64,000 bases of DNA from an uncultured Eubacteriales bacterium. Its GTDB lineage: Bacteria; Bacillota; Clostridia; Lachnospirales; Lachnospiraceae. The notes under the pieces are model-generated. The model did not search any database and had not been told where the DNA came from. It saw only the letters and a program-made list of their open reading frames with translations. Shown one piece after another: positions 25,783 to 33,640 of the stretch. Numbering within the stretch: position 1 is the stretch's first letter; every line of letters begins with the position of its first letter. Position numbers and translations under genes: made by a program. The stretch spans positions 62,001 to 126,000 of the forward strand of contig OMVN01000001.1 of NCBI GenBank assembly GCA_900314525.1, given 5' to 3'.

Positions 25783-25811
25783 AGTCTAACACCTCCATAT
25801 TTCCATGTCAA
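25783..25811 (-). promoter_or_regulatory. Promoter of the queuosine operon
   Basis: TTGACA (25806-25811), 17 bp, TAGACT (25783-25788) on the minus strand. The predicted start lies just before the riboswitch stem. Confidence 0.75.
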
Positions 25812-25826
25812 GGACTACAGTTTTCA

Positions 25827-25855
25827 TTGACATATTTTACTTAAAGATTTACTAT
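25827..25855 (+). promoter_or_regulatory. Promoter of aroE
   Basis: TTGACA (25827-25832), 17 bp, TACTAT (25850-25855). It stands back to back with the queD promoter, with 15 bp between the two -35 boxes. Confidence 0.65.
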
Positions 25856-25901
25856 TAATTTAAATTTTTTTAATATTTTACCTATAGAAAGGAACGTGAA
25901 T

Positions 25902-26768
25902 ATGAGTATCAATATCACTGGAACAACAAAACTTACAGGATTGCTTGGAAGTCCTGTTTCTCATAGTATATCACCAATGATGCACAATGAGGCTTTTAGC
26001 CTATTAGGCCTCGACTATATTTATCTGTGTTTTGACGTTGACACAACTAGTTTAAAAACAGCCGTAGACGGAATGAGAGCAATGGGTGTTAAGGGTTTTA
26101 ACCTCACAATGCCAAACAAGAATCTTATGGTTGAACTGGCCGATAAATTAAGTCCTGCCGCAGAAATGATTGGTGCTGTAAATACTGTTGTTAATGACAA
26201 TGGAATTCTAACAGGTCACAACACAGACGGTGTTGGATATATGAGAGCGGTAAAAGATGCCGGATGCGACATTATTGGAAAGAATATGACTTTACTTGGA
26301 GCAGGCGGTGCTGCAACTGCAATTTGTGTACAGGCTGCACTTGACGGTGTTTCTAATATTAATGTATTCAGCATACGAGATAAATTCTTTGACAGAGCAC
26401 AACGTATGGTTGATAACATCAACAAAAATACAAACTGCAATGCTGCTTTATATGACCTTGCTGATAAGTCAGAGTTGGCTAAAAGCATCGCAGACAGTCA
26501 CATTCTCACAAATGCCACAAGTGTAGGAATGGCACCTAACACTGATAATTGTATTATTGATGATGAGTCTGTATTCCGAAAAGATTTAATCGTTTCTGAT
26601 GTTATTTATAATCCAAGAGAAACAAAACTTGTTAAAATAGCAAAAGAGCATGGATGCACTACTTTTAATGGTCTTTATATGCTCTTATACCAGGGTGCAA
26701 AGGCGTTTGAAATCTGGACAGGAAAAGAAATGCCTGTAGATCAGATAAAAGCAAAGTATTTCTCATAA
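25902..26768 (+). CDS. aroE: Shikimate dehydrogenase
   Basis: AroE reduces 3-dehydroshikimate to shikimate with NADPH in aromatic amino acid synthesis. The 288-residue protein has the GSPVSHSISPMMHN substrate motif (about 16-29), the catalytic lysine in NLTMPNK, NTDGVGYMRAV and the nucleotide-binding GAGGAATAI. ATG 25902 is preferred because AAAGGA lies 8 nt before it and only 2 nt before the GTG at 25896. It is a single-gene unit among minus-strand neighbours; quinate activity cannot be excluded. Confidence 0.93.
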   Translation: MSINITGTTKLTGLLGSPVSHSISPMMHNEAFSLLGLDYIYLCFDVDTTSLKTAVDGMRAMGVKGFNLTMPNKNLMVELADKLSPAAEMIGAVNTVVNDNGILTGHNTDGVGYMRAVKDAGCDIIGKNMTLLGAGGAATAICVQAALDGVSNINVFSIRDKFFDRAQRMVDNINKNTNCNAALYDLADKSELAKSIADSHILTNATSVGMAPNTDNCIIDDESVFRKDLIVSDVIYNPRETKLVKIAKEHGCTTFNGLYMLLYQGAKAFEIWTGKEMPVDQIKAKYFS

Positions 26769-26810
26769 TCAATTCTAATAATTGAATTTTTATTCAAAGT
26801 CATGTTTCAA

Positions 26811-26854
26811 AAAAAGCCTACAAATAGCTAAAATAGCTTATTTGTAGGCTTTTT
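26811..26854. terminator. Bidirectional terminator between aroE and yqeG
   Basis: A 16-bp stem with AAAAAGCCTACAAATA (26811-26826) and its complement (26839-26854) has A and T runs on both flanks and serves both convergent genes. Confidence 0.9.
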
Positions 26855-26865
26855 CCATGTATTTA

Positions 26866-27360
26866 TTATTTTCTGTATGTCAATAGTACAATTTTTTCCA
26901 AATATCTTTTTAACACAATCTGAATTTCTTCTTTTGGATTTATAGGCTTTGTAAGTATTGTGTGCATCCCTACTCTGTTGGCTCCATATACATCAGTAAA
27001 GAGCTGATCACCTACAAACAATGTGTTTTCTTTTTCTGTGTTCATAAGTTTGAATGCTCTGTTATAATTTTTTCTTGACGGCTTGTGAGCATTGCAGATA
27101 TACCTTGATCCAACCTTCTCTGCAAACGGTTTTACTCTTGGATCTTTATTATTAGAAATAAGGCAGGTATCAAAGCCTATTTCTCTGAGTTTTTTAAACA
27201 ACTTTATTGCTTTATTATCTGCAGGTGCACCATGTGGAACAAGAGTATTGTCTATGTCAAACAGTATCCCTCTGTATCCTTCATCATAATATTTCTGATA
27301 ATCAATCTTGTATGCACTGTCAGATATTTCCACAGGGTAAAATTTATTAAATATTCTCAT
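26866..27360 (-). CDS. yqeG: YqeG family HAD-type phosphatase
   Basis: This 164-residue HAD-IIIA protein is related to YqeG of Bacillus; relatives in other lineages are phosphatidylglycerophosphate phosphatases. Visible HAD motifs are DIDNTL (Asp35, Asp37), LISNNKD, and FVGDQLFTDVYGANRVG. The YqeG N-terminus (FYPVEISDSAYKIDYQKYY) is present. A GGAGATAAAA site precedes the ATG. The substrate is not assigned here. Confidence 0.88.
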   Translation of the reverse strand: MRIFNKFYPVEISDSAYKIDYQKYYDEGYRGILFDIDNTLVPHGAPADNKAIKLFKKLREIGFDTCLISNNKDPRVKPFAEKVGSRYICNAHKPSRKNYNRAFKLMNTEKENTLFVGDQLFTDVYGANRVGMHTILTKPINPKEEIQIVLKRYLEKIVLLTYRK

Positions 27361-27376
27361 TTTTATCTCCGATTAG

Positions 27377-27826
27377 TTATTTATCAAGTAATTTTTTTAT
27401 CTCATCCATGAACGTGTTAACATCCTTGAATTCTCTGTAAACCGATGCAAAGCGAACATATGCTACCGAGTCAAAATCTTTTAATTTATCCATTACAATT
27501 TCACCAATCTGGGTGCTACTTATCTCCTTTAAATCAAGGCTAAAGATTTCATTTTCCACATCATTTACTAAATTTGTAATTCTGTCCATCGATATTGGAC
27601 GCTTGTGACATGAACTTATTATACCAGCTTCTATCTTAGCTCTATTGTATGGTTCTCTTACCATATCCTTTTTTATCACAATAAGAGGGACATTTTCAAT
27701 TCTCTCATATGTGGTATATCTCTTTCCACAGTTTTCACACTGTCTTCTTCGTCTTATTGCATTTCCTTCAACAGGTCTTGAATCTATTACTTTTGTACTT
27801 TCTCTGTTACAATATGGGCATTTCAT
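27377..27826 (-). CDS. nrdR: Ribonucleotide reductase transcriptional repressor NrdR
   Basis: NrdR senses ATP/dATP and represses nrd genes. The 149-residue protein has the zinc ribbon Cys3, Cys6, Cys30, Cys33 with DSRPVEGNAIRRRRQC, and the ATP-cone (about 46-136) starting PLIVIKKDMVREPYNRAKIE. The target operon is outside this window; no nrd gene is nearby. It is 62 bp downstream of ylmC/ymxH in a minus-strand run from sigG. Confidence 0.96.
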   Translation of the reverse strand: MKCPYCNRESTKVIDSRPVEGNAIRRRRQCENCGKRYTTYERIENVPLIVIKKDMVREPYNRAKIEAGIISSCHKRPISMDRITNLVNDVENEIFSLDLKEISSTQIGEIVMDKLKDFDSVAYVRFASVYREFKDVNTFMDEIKKLLDK

Positions 27827-27888
27827 ATATATTTATACCTTCTCTATTTTTTTGTTAATTATAAATAATAATATTACTTTGGTCAAGC

Positions 27889-28149
27889 TTATATCTTGCA
27901 TTTTTTGTACAGTTCCTTTGAATCTGCTTTTATCAGTATTACATCATGTCCCACACAGTCAATACATTCAAATGGTATTATATACTCTCCGTCTCTTCCA
28001 AACATTCCACATAGTTTAGGTTCTCCAGGTACAATTATTGCCTTCACTGTTCCATTACACAAATCCACATCAATGTCATCCACAAACCCCAGTCTTTTAC
28101 AGTCACATTTATTGATTACTTCCATCTGCCTGAGTTCACATATTCTCAT
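27889..28149 (-). CDS. YlmC/YmxH family PRC-barrel protein
   Basis: This 86-residue PRC-barrel protein matches the YlmC/YmxH family linked with sporulation: MRICELRQMEVINKCDCKRL start, GFVDDIDVD, and the PFECIDCVGHDVILIK end. The biochemical role is unknown. Its place directly after sigG is conserved among clostridia, which supports both calls. Confidence 0.88.
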   Translation of the reverse strand: MRICELRQMEVINKCDCKRLGFVDDIDVDLCNGTVKAIIVPGEPKLCGMFGRDGEYIIPFECIDCVGHDVILIKADSKELYKKCKI

Positions 28150-28202
28150 AATTAACTCATTTATTTTTTATATATTATATTTTGTATCCTCATAATTATT
28201 AC

Positions 28203-28982
28203 CTACTGGCTTAGATAATTTCTCATAGATCTTAATGCACTTTTTTCAAGCCTGCTGACCTGAGCCTGGGAAATTCCTATTTCACTGGCAACTTCCATCT
28301 GAGTTGATCCCCTAAAAAAGCGTCTTTCAATTATCTCTTTTTCTCTCTCATCAAGCCTCTTTATGGCATCACTAAGGGCAAGTCTTTTAACCCAGTTTTC
28401 CTCATTGTTGTTCTTGTCACTTATCTGATCCATAACATATAGTGTATCCTCCCCCTCTTTAAATACAGGTTCAAACAGAGACACAGGACTTAGAATTGCG
28501 TCCATTGCATATGCTATTTCCTCTTTTGTAAATCCAATTTCCTTAGATATTTCCTCTATGGTAGGCTCCTTTTTATTTTTCTTGGACATTGCCTCTTTTG
28601 TGTATATTGCTTTATATGCAATATCTTTAAGGGACCTGCTTACTCTTATTGAATTGTTGTCTCTCAAAAATCTTCTTATCTCTCCCATTATCATAGGTAC
28701 TGCATAAGTTGAAAATTTAACTCCAACATTTCTGTCAAAATGATCAATTGCTTTTATAAGACCTATACACCCGATTTGAAACAAATCATCAGCATTTTCA
28801 TTATTGCCAGAAAATCTCTTAGTTATACTCAGCACCAACCTTAAATTTCCCCTTATAAACTCTTCTCTGGCTGCTTTATCCCCACTATCCATCAAATCTA
28901 ACAATTTCTCTTTTTCTTCATCCCCAAGAATCGGCAGTGTGCTTGTATTTACTCCACAGATTGAAACCTTATAAAGAGACAT
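28203..28982 (-). CDS. sigG: Forespore-specific sporulation sigma factor SigG
   Basis: SigG drives late forespore genes. The 259-residue protein starts with the SigG-type segment KVSICGVNTSTLPIL and carries region 2 (NLRLVLSITKRF, DDLFQIGCIGLIKAIDHFD, FSTYAVPMIMGEIRRFLRD), region 3 and region 4 (EREKEIIERRFF, ISQAQVSRLEKSAL). GGAGGAAATGGG precedes the ATG. Usual order is spoIIGA-sigE-sigG; here three other genes lie between sigE and sigG. I could not find a convincing sigma-F/G type promoter in the 90 bp upstream. Confidence 0.95.
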   Translation of the reverse strand: MSLYKVSICGVNTSTLPILGDEEKEKLLDLMDSGDKAAREEFIRGNLRLVLSITKRFSGNNENADDLFQIGCIGLIKAIDHFDRNVGVKFSTYAVPMIMGEIRRFLRDNNSIRVSRSLKDIAYKAIYTKEAMSKKNKKEPTIEEISKEIGFTKEEIAYAMDAILSPVSLFEPVFKEGEDTLYVMDQISDKNNNEENWVKRLALSDAIKRLDEREKEIIERRFFRGSTQMEVASEIGISQAQVSRLEKSALRSMRNYLSQ

Positions 28983-29072
28983 ATTCCCATTTCCTCCATC
29001 TATTATTTACATAATAAATGATTAACGAAAAGGGAATATTTTATACTGATACTACTTCAATTTTAATGGTAA

Positions 29073-29858
29073 TTAATGTATATTATGCCACAATGGACCG
29101 TCACCTTTTCCAAGATTAAGTCCCTTTCCTATTGCTCTGTACACATAGTCCTTCGCATTTTTAACTGCTGTTACAATATCATTTCCTGCTGCAAGTTCAC
29201 AAGCTATTGCCGATGATAAAGTACATCCTGTTCCATGGGTATTGTTATTATTAATTCTTTTGGCTTTCATCCAGGTACATTTACCGTCTGCGTATAATAA
29301 ATCATCTGCAGAATCTGTCAGATGTCCGCCCTTTATTAGTATAGCTGCACTTGTAATTTCTCCAATTATCCTGGCTGCAGATATCATATCCTCTGAACTG
29401 TTTATTTTAATTCCAGAAAGAACCTCAGCTTCAGGAATATTAGGTGTAATTACATCTGCAATTGGAATAAGTTCATTTTTAAGACAGTCTATAGATCCTT
29501 CTTTGAGAAGAAGACTTCCGCTGGTTGCTACCATAACTGGATCAGCAACTATAAATTTTGGTTTGTACTCTCTTAATTTCTGTGCTATCGCCTGAATAAT
29601 TTCTTTCGATGAAACCATTCCTATCTTCACTGCATCAGGAAAAATATCAGTAAATACTGCATCAATCTGAAGTTTCACAAATTCCGGAGTCATATCACAC
29701 ACTCCCGTAACACCTGTTGTATTCTGTGCAGTTACTGAAGTGATTGCACACATTCCAAACATATCGTGGGCCTGGATTGTCTTTAGATCTGCTTCTATCC
29801 CAGCACCGCCGCTGCTATCCGAACCAGCAATAGATAATATTTTTTTTACTTCCTGCAT
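29073..29858 (-). CDS. thiD: Hydroxymethylpyrimidine/phosphomethylpyrimidine kinase
   Basis: ThiD phosphorylates HMP and HMP-P for thiamine synthesis. The 261-residue ribokinase-family protein has the substrate motif IAGSDSSGGAGIEADLKT near the N-terminus, and the anion-hole/catalytic NNNTHGTGCTLSSAIA near 210-225. AGGAGG lies 9 nt before the ATG at 29858, so the longer frame (12 extra codons) is rejected. No other pyrimidine-branch thi gene or TPP riboswitch is nearby; thiN is 17 kb away. A pyridoxal-kinase role is a less likely alternative. Confidence 0.9.
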   Translation of the reverse strand: MQEVKKILSIAGSDSSGGAGIEADLKTIQAHDMFGMCAITSVTAQNTTGVTGVCDMTPEFVKLQIDAVFTDIFPDAVKIGMVSSKEIIQAIAQKLREYKPKFIVADPVMVATSGSLLLKEGSIDCLKNELIPIADVITPNIPEAEVLSGIKINSSEDMISAARIIGEITSAAILIKGGHLTDSADDLLYADGKCTWMKAKRINNNNTHGTGCTLSSAIACELAAGNDIVTAVKNAKDYVYRAIGKGLNLGKGDGPLWHNIH

Positions 29859-29897
29859 TTTGATAATCCTCCTGTTTCCCATACCTAAATTCATATT

Positions 29898-30482
29898 TTA
29901 AAGTGGCTTGTGCAAAAAAATAGATTTTCTTATATAGGAAAATGTTTTCTTTTCGCCCTTTTCTTTTAACATTGTAAGTAATTTTTCAATTTCCTGTGAT
30001 GTATTTTCTTCCATACTTCTTCTAGGTTTTCCCTTCAGGAAATACTCTAGGGGTGATCCACTGTTATATTTATCTCCCAGATATGTCTTGCTTGCTGCTA
30101 CTCTGTCGCAGAACATTTCAACTACATATCTCTTTGGCATTCTAACTGGCATAAGTTTTCTAGTCTGTTTATTATAATCCGTCCAGTACTCGAAGTGATG
30201 TTTATTTCTGCCCTTGTGGTGCATCCATGCCTTTGAATAACCATAATCATCTCTCTCCCCCTCATTAGGACTTCTATCTCCCTGAAAATGCATTACTCCT
30301 GGAATGAATTCTGTAGGAGAAAATTTCGACATATCATGTGTTATTCCCTGTACAAAAAGACCACACTTAAAACAATTTTTCAAAACTTCTTTTTTATGTT
30401 TTAGAATTGTCTTTGTATGTCCTGTAAAATTTTCTTTTATTTTTTTTAGGTCTCCTGGTCTTTTTATCTTTATATTACCCAT
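29898..30482 (-). CDS. DUF5662-type protein of unknown function
   Basis: This 194-residue soluble, basic protein resembles the DUF5662 family by its histidine pattern. It has THDMSKFSPTEF (about 68-79), then a WMHHKGRNKHHFEYW cluster (about 106-120) and MFCDRVAASKTYLGD, which together look like a metal site built from His and Asp residues, comparable in style to HD-type phosphohydrolases. No signal peptide or membrane helix is visible. It follows the trigger-factor-like lipoprotein terminator and sits 40 bp before thiD. Family memory is the only basis for the name, and no function should be assumed. Confidence 0.7.
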   Translation of the reverse strand: MGNIKIKRPGDLKKIKENFTGHTKTILKHKKEVLKNCFKCGLFVQGITHDMSKFSPTEFIPGVMHFQGDRSPNEGERDDYGYSKAWMHHKGRNKHHFEYWTDYNKQTRKLMPVRMPKRYVVEMFCDRVAASKTYLGDKYNSGSPLEYFLKGKPRRSMEENTSQEIEKLLTMLKEKGEKKTFSYIRKSIFLHKPL

Positions 30483-30503
30483 ATATTCTCCTTTTCAATA
30501 TAG

Positions 30504-30541
30504 AAAAAAAGTCAGACAACCAATTAAATTAGCTGTCTGAC
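30504..30541 (-). terminator. Intrinsic terminator after the trigger-factor-like lipoprotein gene
   Basis: GTCAGACA (30511-30518) pairs with TGTCTGAC (30534-30541), and seven T follow on the minus strand (30504-30510), just past the stop of the lipoprotein gene. Confidence 0.85.
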
Positions 30542-30554
30542 ACTTTTATCGTTT

Positions 30555-31793
30555 CTAGTCTTCTGATTCGTCATCATCTTCAGATTTATCGTCATCTTTA
30601 TCGGATTCTTCATCGTCTGATTTTTTTTCTTCCGACTCATCTTTATTATCTTCTGTTACTTCTTCATCTTTATCTTCTTTAGAAGTGTCTTCAACAGTAT
30701 CAGTATCATCATTTTCAGATACTGTTACCTGAGTTACTGTGTTGTTGTTATAAATATATTCAATTGCTGCATCTCTTCTCATATCAAAGAGCAGCTCTTC
30801 TCTTGAAAACTGTTTTTCAACATCATCTGTTGACTTATAACCATAGTCAGTTACGTATTTTTTGAGGTTTTCCTTGTACTGTTTATCTGTAATATCTATC
30901 TTGGCATCCTTGCATATTGCCTCAATTACAAGAGTCTGTCTTGTCATTTTTACTGCATCCATCTTAACTGAATCATATGTTATTCCAGAAGACTGCATAT
31001 AACTATCTAAGTTTCCACCAAAATATTTTGCATACATTGCATAGTTACTTAATATCTGATTATAGTTAATATTGTAAACAAATGTAGGACATCCTGTAAT
31101 CTTTGAACTGTCTGTTATCATTGTAAGAAGTTTAGACTGTGTCTGTGATTTTGCTGATTCTGCATTCTGATTTTCTAATTCTGTTCTTGTTCCAGCTTTG
31201 TATTCATCAACTGTGGCATAATCTGAATTAGCTGCAACAAATGCATCATTAAATTCAGGTACTACTGGTTCTTCAATACTAAGTACTGTAACATTATAAG
31301 TTGTGTCTTCTTTCTTGACGTTGCCATCCTCATCAGGAGTATCTACACCAATTGTAAATTCAAGATTTGCTCCAACTGTAAGATCAATCATCTTGTCATC
31401 AAATTCTTCACTTATCTGTTCTTCACCAACTTTTAACTCATATGATGTCTGATTATCTGTCTGCTGCCCGTCAACATAAGATGTGTAATTAATCTTAATC
31501 TTGTCGCCTTTCTCAACACCTCTGTCTGTGATATTGTTATATGTTGTCTTCTCATCAATAAGAGAATCAATCTTCTCCTGGATATCCTGGTCAGTAACCT
31601 GTGTAATGTCCTCTTCAACTGAAAGACCTGTATACTGTCCTAATGTTACATAATCCTTTATATCATACTTTACAACTTTTCTTGCACTGGCATTTGCCCC
31701 TTTGTCTTTGCTTCCACATGCTGCAAATGAAGAAGCTGCCACAACTGAAACCATTGATAATAACATGGCCCTTTTAACTATATGTTTTCTCAT
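30555..31793 (-). CDS. Trigger-factor-like (FKBP-type) lipoprotein foldase
   Basis: This 412-residue predicted lipoprotein has a signal peptide with lipobox FAAC (Cys26). An FKBP-like peptidyl-prolyl isomerase region follows (about 85-180, starting GVEKGDKIKINYTSYVDG), then a helical trigger-factor C-terminal-like domain (about 190-345) and an extremely acidic Asp/Glu/Ser/Lys tail (about 348-412). It probably folds exported proteins at the outer face of the membrane. ATG 31793 has AAAGGA; an upstream ATG lacks a site. It has its own TTGACA/TATAGT promoter and terminator. Catalytic isomerase residues cannot be confirmed by eye. It interrupts the usual sigE-sigG pair. Confidence 0.82.
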   Translation of the reverse strand: MRKHIVKRAMLLSMVSVVAASSFAACGSKDKGANASARKVVKYDIKDYVTLGQYTGLSVEEDITQVTDQDIQEKIDSLIDEKTTYNNITDRGVEKGDKIKINYTSYVDGQQTDNQTSYELKVGEEQISEEFDDKMIDLTVGANLEFTIGVDTPDEDGNVKKEDTTYNVTVLSIEEPVVPEFNDAFVAANSDYATVDEYKAGTRTELENQNAESAKSQTQSKLLTMITDSSKITGCPTFVYNINYNQILSNYAMYAKYFGGNLDSYMQSSGITYDSVKMDAVKMTRQTLVIEAICKDAKIDITDKQYKENLKKYVTDYGYKSTDDVEKQFSREELLFDMRRDAAIEYIYNNNTVTQVTVSENDDTDTVEDTSKEDKDEEVTEDNKDESEEKKSDDEESDKDDDKSEDDDESED

Positions 31794-31842
31794 TGTATTT
31801 GTTCCTTTCAAGTACATTGTATCTATTATTTAAGCAACTTTT

Positions 31843-31872
31843 ACTATATCACAAATTACCTTCTTTTGTCAA
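31843..31872 (-). promoter_or_regulatory. Promoter of the trigger-factor-like lipoprotein gene
   Basis: TTGACA (31867-31872), 18 bp, TATAGT (31843-31848) on the minus strand, with an extended TGA before the -10. The -35 is 11 bp from the sigE stop, so the gene is uncoupled from the sporulation operon. Confidence 0.65.
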
Positions 31873-31883
31873 AGTTTTTAGCC

Positions 31884-32624
31884 TTAGCAGGATTTTGATA
31901 TTTCCTTTTTCAGCCTACCAATTATTTTCTTTTCAAGTCTGGAAATGTATGATTGGGAAATACCCAGAGTATCTGCAACTTCCTTCTGTGTCATCTCTTC
32001 TCCACTGTCATTATTTAACCCAAATCTCATCTCAATTATTGTTCTTTCCCTCATATTTAAATTTTTTATTGCCCTTATTAATACATTTCTTTCTGCCTCA
32101 TCTTCTATATTTTTTGAAATTACATCATCTTCTGTACCCAGCACATCAGATAACAACAGTTCGTTTCCATCCCAGTCTACGTTTAATGGCTCATCAATTG
32201 AAACTTCCATTTTATGTTTGCTGGTTCTTCTCAGATACATAAGTATCTCGTTTTCTATACACCTTGATGCATATGTGGCTAGTTTTATATTTTTATCCAT
32301 TCTAAAAGTATTTATAGATTTTATCAATCCAATTGTGCCAATTGATATCAAATCTTCCACCCCCACTCCAGTATTGTCAAATTTTCTGGCAATATAAACA
32401 ACAAGCCTTAAATTTCTCTCAATAAGAATTTTTCTGGCCTTTTCCCCTTCATCTGACTCAAGTTTCAAAAGAATTTCAGCTTCAGCTTCTGAGTCAAGAG
32501 GAGGTGGTAATACCTCCGCTCCTCCAATATAATGTACCTCTCTTCTCCTGCCAAAAAGCAGATTCCTTATGCCAGGAATTACTCTTAGTTCAATTTTACC
32601 CGGAATAGAAACTTTTATAAACAT
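31884..32624 (-). CDS. sigE: Mother-cell sporulation sigma factor SigE (pro-form)
   Basis: SigE directs early mother-cell genes after its pro-sequence is removed by SpoIIGA. The 246-residue protein has the N-terminal pro-sequence ending near [16 protein letters not shown], then region 2 ([37 protein letters not shown], shown in parts: [25 protein letters not shown]), the SigE-typical [21 protein letters not shown], and region 4 [19 protein letters not shown]. It follows spoIIGA by 19 bp, the conserved pairing. Confidence 0.97.
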   Translation of the reverse strand: MFIKVSIPGKIELRVIPGIRNLLFGRRREVHYIGGAEVLPPPLDSEAEAEILLKLESDEGEKARKILIERNLRLVVYIARKFDNTGVGVEDLISIGTIGLIKSINTFRMDKNIKLATYASRCIENEILMYLRRTSKHKMEVSIDEPLNVDWDGNELLLSDVLGTEDDVISKNIEDEAERNVLIRAIKNLNMRERTIIEMRFGLNNDSGEEMTQKEVADTLGISQSYISRLEKKIIGRLKKEISKSC

Positions 32625-32643
32625 TACTCCTCCAATAATTTAA

Positions 32644-33468
32644 TCATTTTCCAAAAATGTCACAGTTAAGCAACATTCCATATTCTCTTCTATCTGATAA
32701 CTTTCCCTTGTAAATTCCAATTATAGGATTTTTAACAGCTATTTCTTTGTCATTTCCTGTAACTGCCATTTCATCTATCCTTAATCCATATAAAATTCCA
32801 TCAGCCTCCCCCACCGATGTATAAGGAATAACAAATACTCCACCTATATTTTTTCCAGCAATTTTTCTGACAACTTCATATTCAGCTATATGTACAATCT
32901 CTCCTGTTACTGGTTCCCTGAGGAAATTTCCAGTATCCAAAAGTCCCATGACCTCCACCTTATTATCCATATATTTAAGCGTTACCCTATATATTTTTTC
33001 AAATTCTCGTTTTCGGTCCCAGATCAGAAATATAGATATACGTATAATTATATATGCCAGAACGGTTATAATAATGAATCTCCCTGCATCCATGTACTTA
33101 AATACCAATTTATTAATAGTTTTCCCAATATATGTTTTGTAGTAAAGATAATTGAGTATCCCCCCCATAAAAAAAGAAACCATCATAAAAAATGCAAAAT
33201 TTTTAAAGTATGTAATTAAGTCTTTAAACCCAAAGGCCACATAAATCATAAATAATGAGATTAATATATTTATTAAAGTAAGGTAAAATGAATGATTGAC
33301 AAGTGGTTTTATCACCGCAGCACTGTACATCGCCCCCAATATCGCTGCAGCTACAATTCTGATTTTTGATGCCCTTATTTTTATTACAGACATTGTTAGT
33401 CTGAGTATCAGATAGTCCATAAACAGATTTATTATAAAAAAAACGTCTAGATATACTACATACTCCAT
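32644..33468 (-). CDS. spoIIGA: Sigma-E processing peptidase SpoIIGA
   Basis: SpoIIGA is a membrane aspartic protease that cleaves pro-SigE in response to a forespore signal. The 274-residue protein has five membrane segments in its first 150 residues, then a soluble protease domain with the single catalytic Asp178 in GLLDTGNFLREP; such domains act as dimers. It is the first gene of the spoIIGA-sigE unit and is preceded by a promoter with Spo0A-type boxes. Confidence 0.95.
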   Translation of the reverse strand: MEYVVYLDVFFIINLFMDYLILRLTMSVIKIRASKIRIVAAAILGAMYSAAVIKPLVNHSFYLTLINILISLFMIYVAFGFKDLITYFKNFAFFMMVSFFMGGILNYLYYKTYIGKTINKLVFKYMDAGRFIIITVLAYIIIRISIFLIWDRKREFEKIYRVTLKYMDNKVEVMGLLDTGNFLREPVTGEIVHIAEYEVVRKIAGKNIGGVFVIPYTSVGEADGILYGLRIDEMAVTGNDKEIAVKNPIIGIYKGKLSDRREYGMLLNCDIFGK

Positions 33469-33495
33469 TCTTATCTCCCCGCACCGGCAAAAGAC

Positions 33496-33571
33496 AGTAT
33501 AACTCCAAAACTATGCAGAGTCTGTCGAAAGCTGTAATAGAAAATCAAAAATATTTCCACAAAATTCGTCA
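33496..33571 (-). promoter_or_regulatory. Spo0A-type promoter of spoIIGA-sigE
   Basis: On the minus strand a -10 TATACT (33496-33501) lies downstream of two exact 0A-box matches: TGACGAA at 33565-33571 and TTCGACA, the complement of TGTCGAA, at 33523-33529. Their centres fall near -79 and -37 relative to the predicted start and are 42 bp apart. The proximal box occupies the -35 zone with about 21 bp to the -10, as in the wide-spaced Spo0A-activated spoIIG promoter of Bacillus. Confidence 0.7.
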
Positions 33572-33576
33572 ATTCA

Positions 33577-33616
33577 CAACAAAAAACACCTACTCGCTAT
33601 TATGCGAGCAGGTGTT
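33577..33616 (-). terminator. Intrinsic terminator after ftsZ
   Basis: AACACC-T-CTCGC type stem (33585-33597 with 33604-33616) is followed on the minus strand by six T (33581-33586 region). It lies 25 bp past the ftsZ stop and insulates the spoIIGA promoter. Confidence 0.85.
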
Positions 33617-33640
33617 AATTAATTCCTAATTTATAATCTA

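Noticed and set aside
27645-28195. Two plus-strand open frames of 99 and 124 residues
   Set aside because: They lie antisense to nrdR and the ylmC/ymxH gene, both of which have clear families and starts.
28983-29072. GTATA followed by CATTTATTA upstream of sigG as a forespore-sigma promoter
   Set aside because: The spacing is about 21 bp, too wide for sigma-F or sigma-G promoters, and the region is very AT-rich.
31793-32242. 149-residue plus-strand open frame
   Set aside because: Antisense to sigE and the lipoprotein promoter region; Leu/His/Ser-rich shadow of a real gene.
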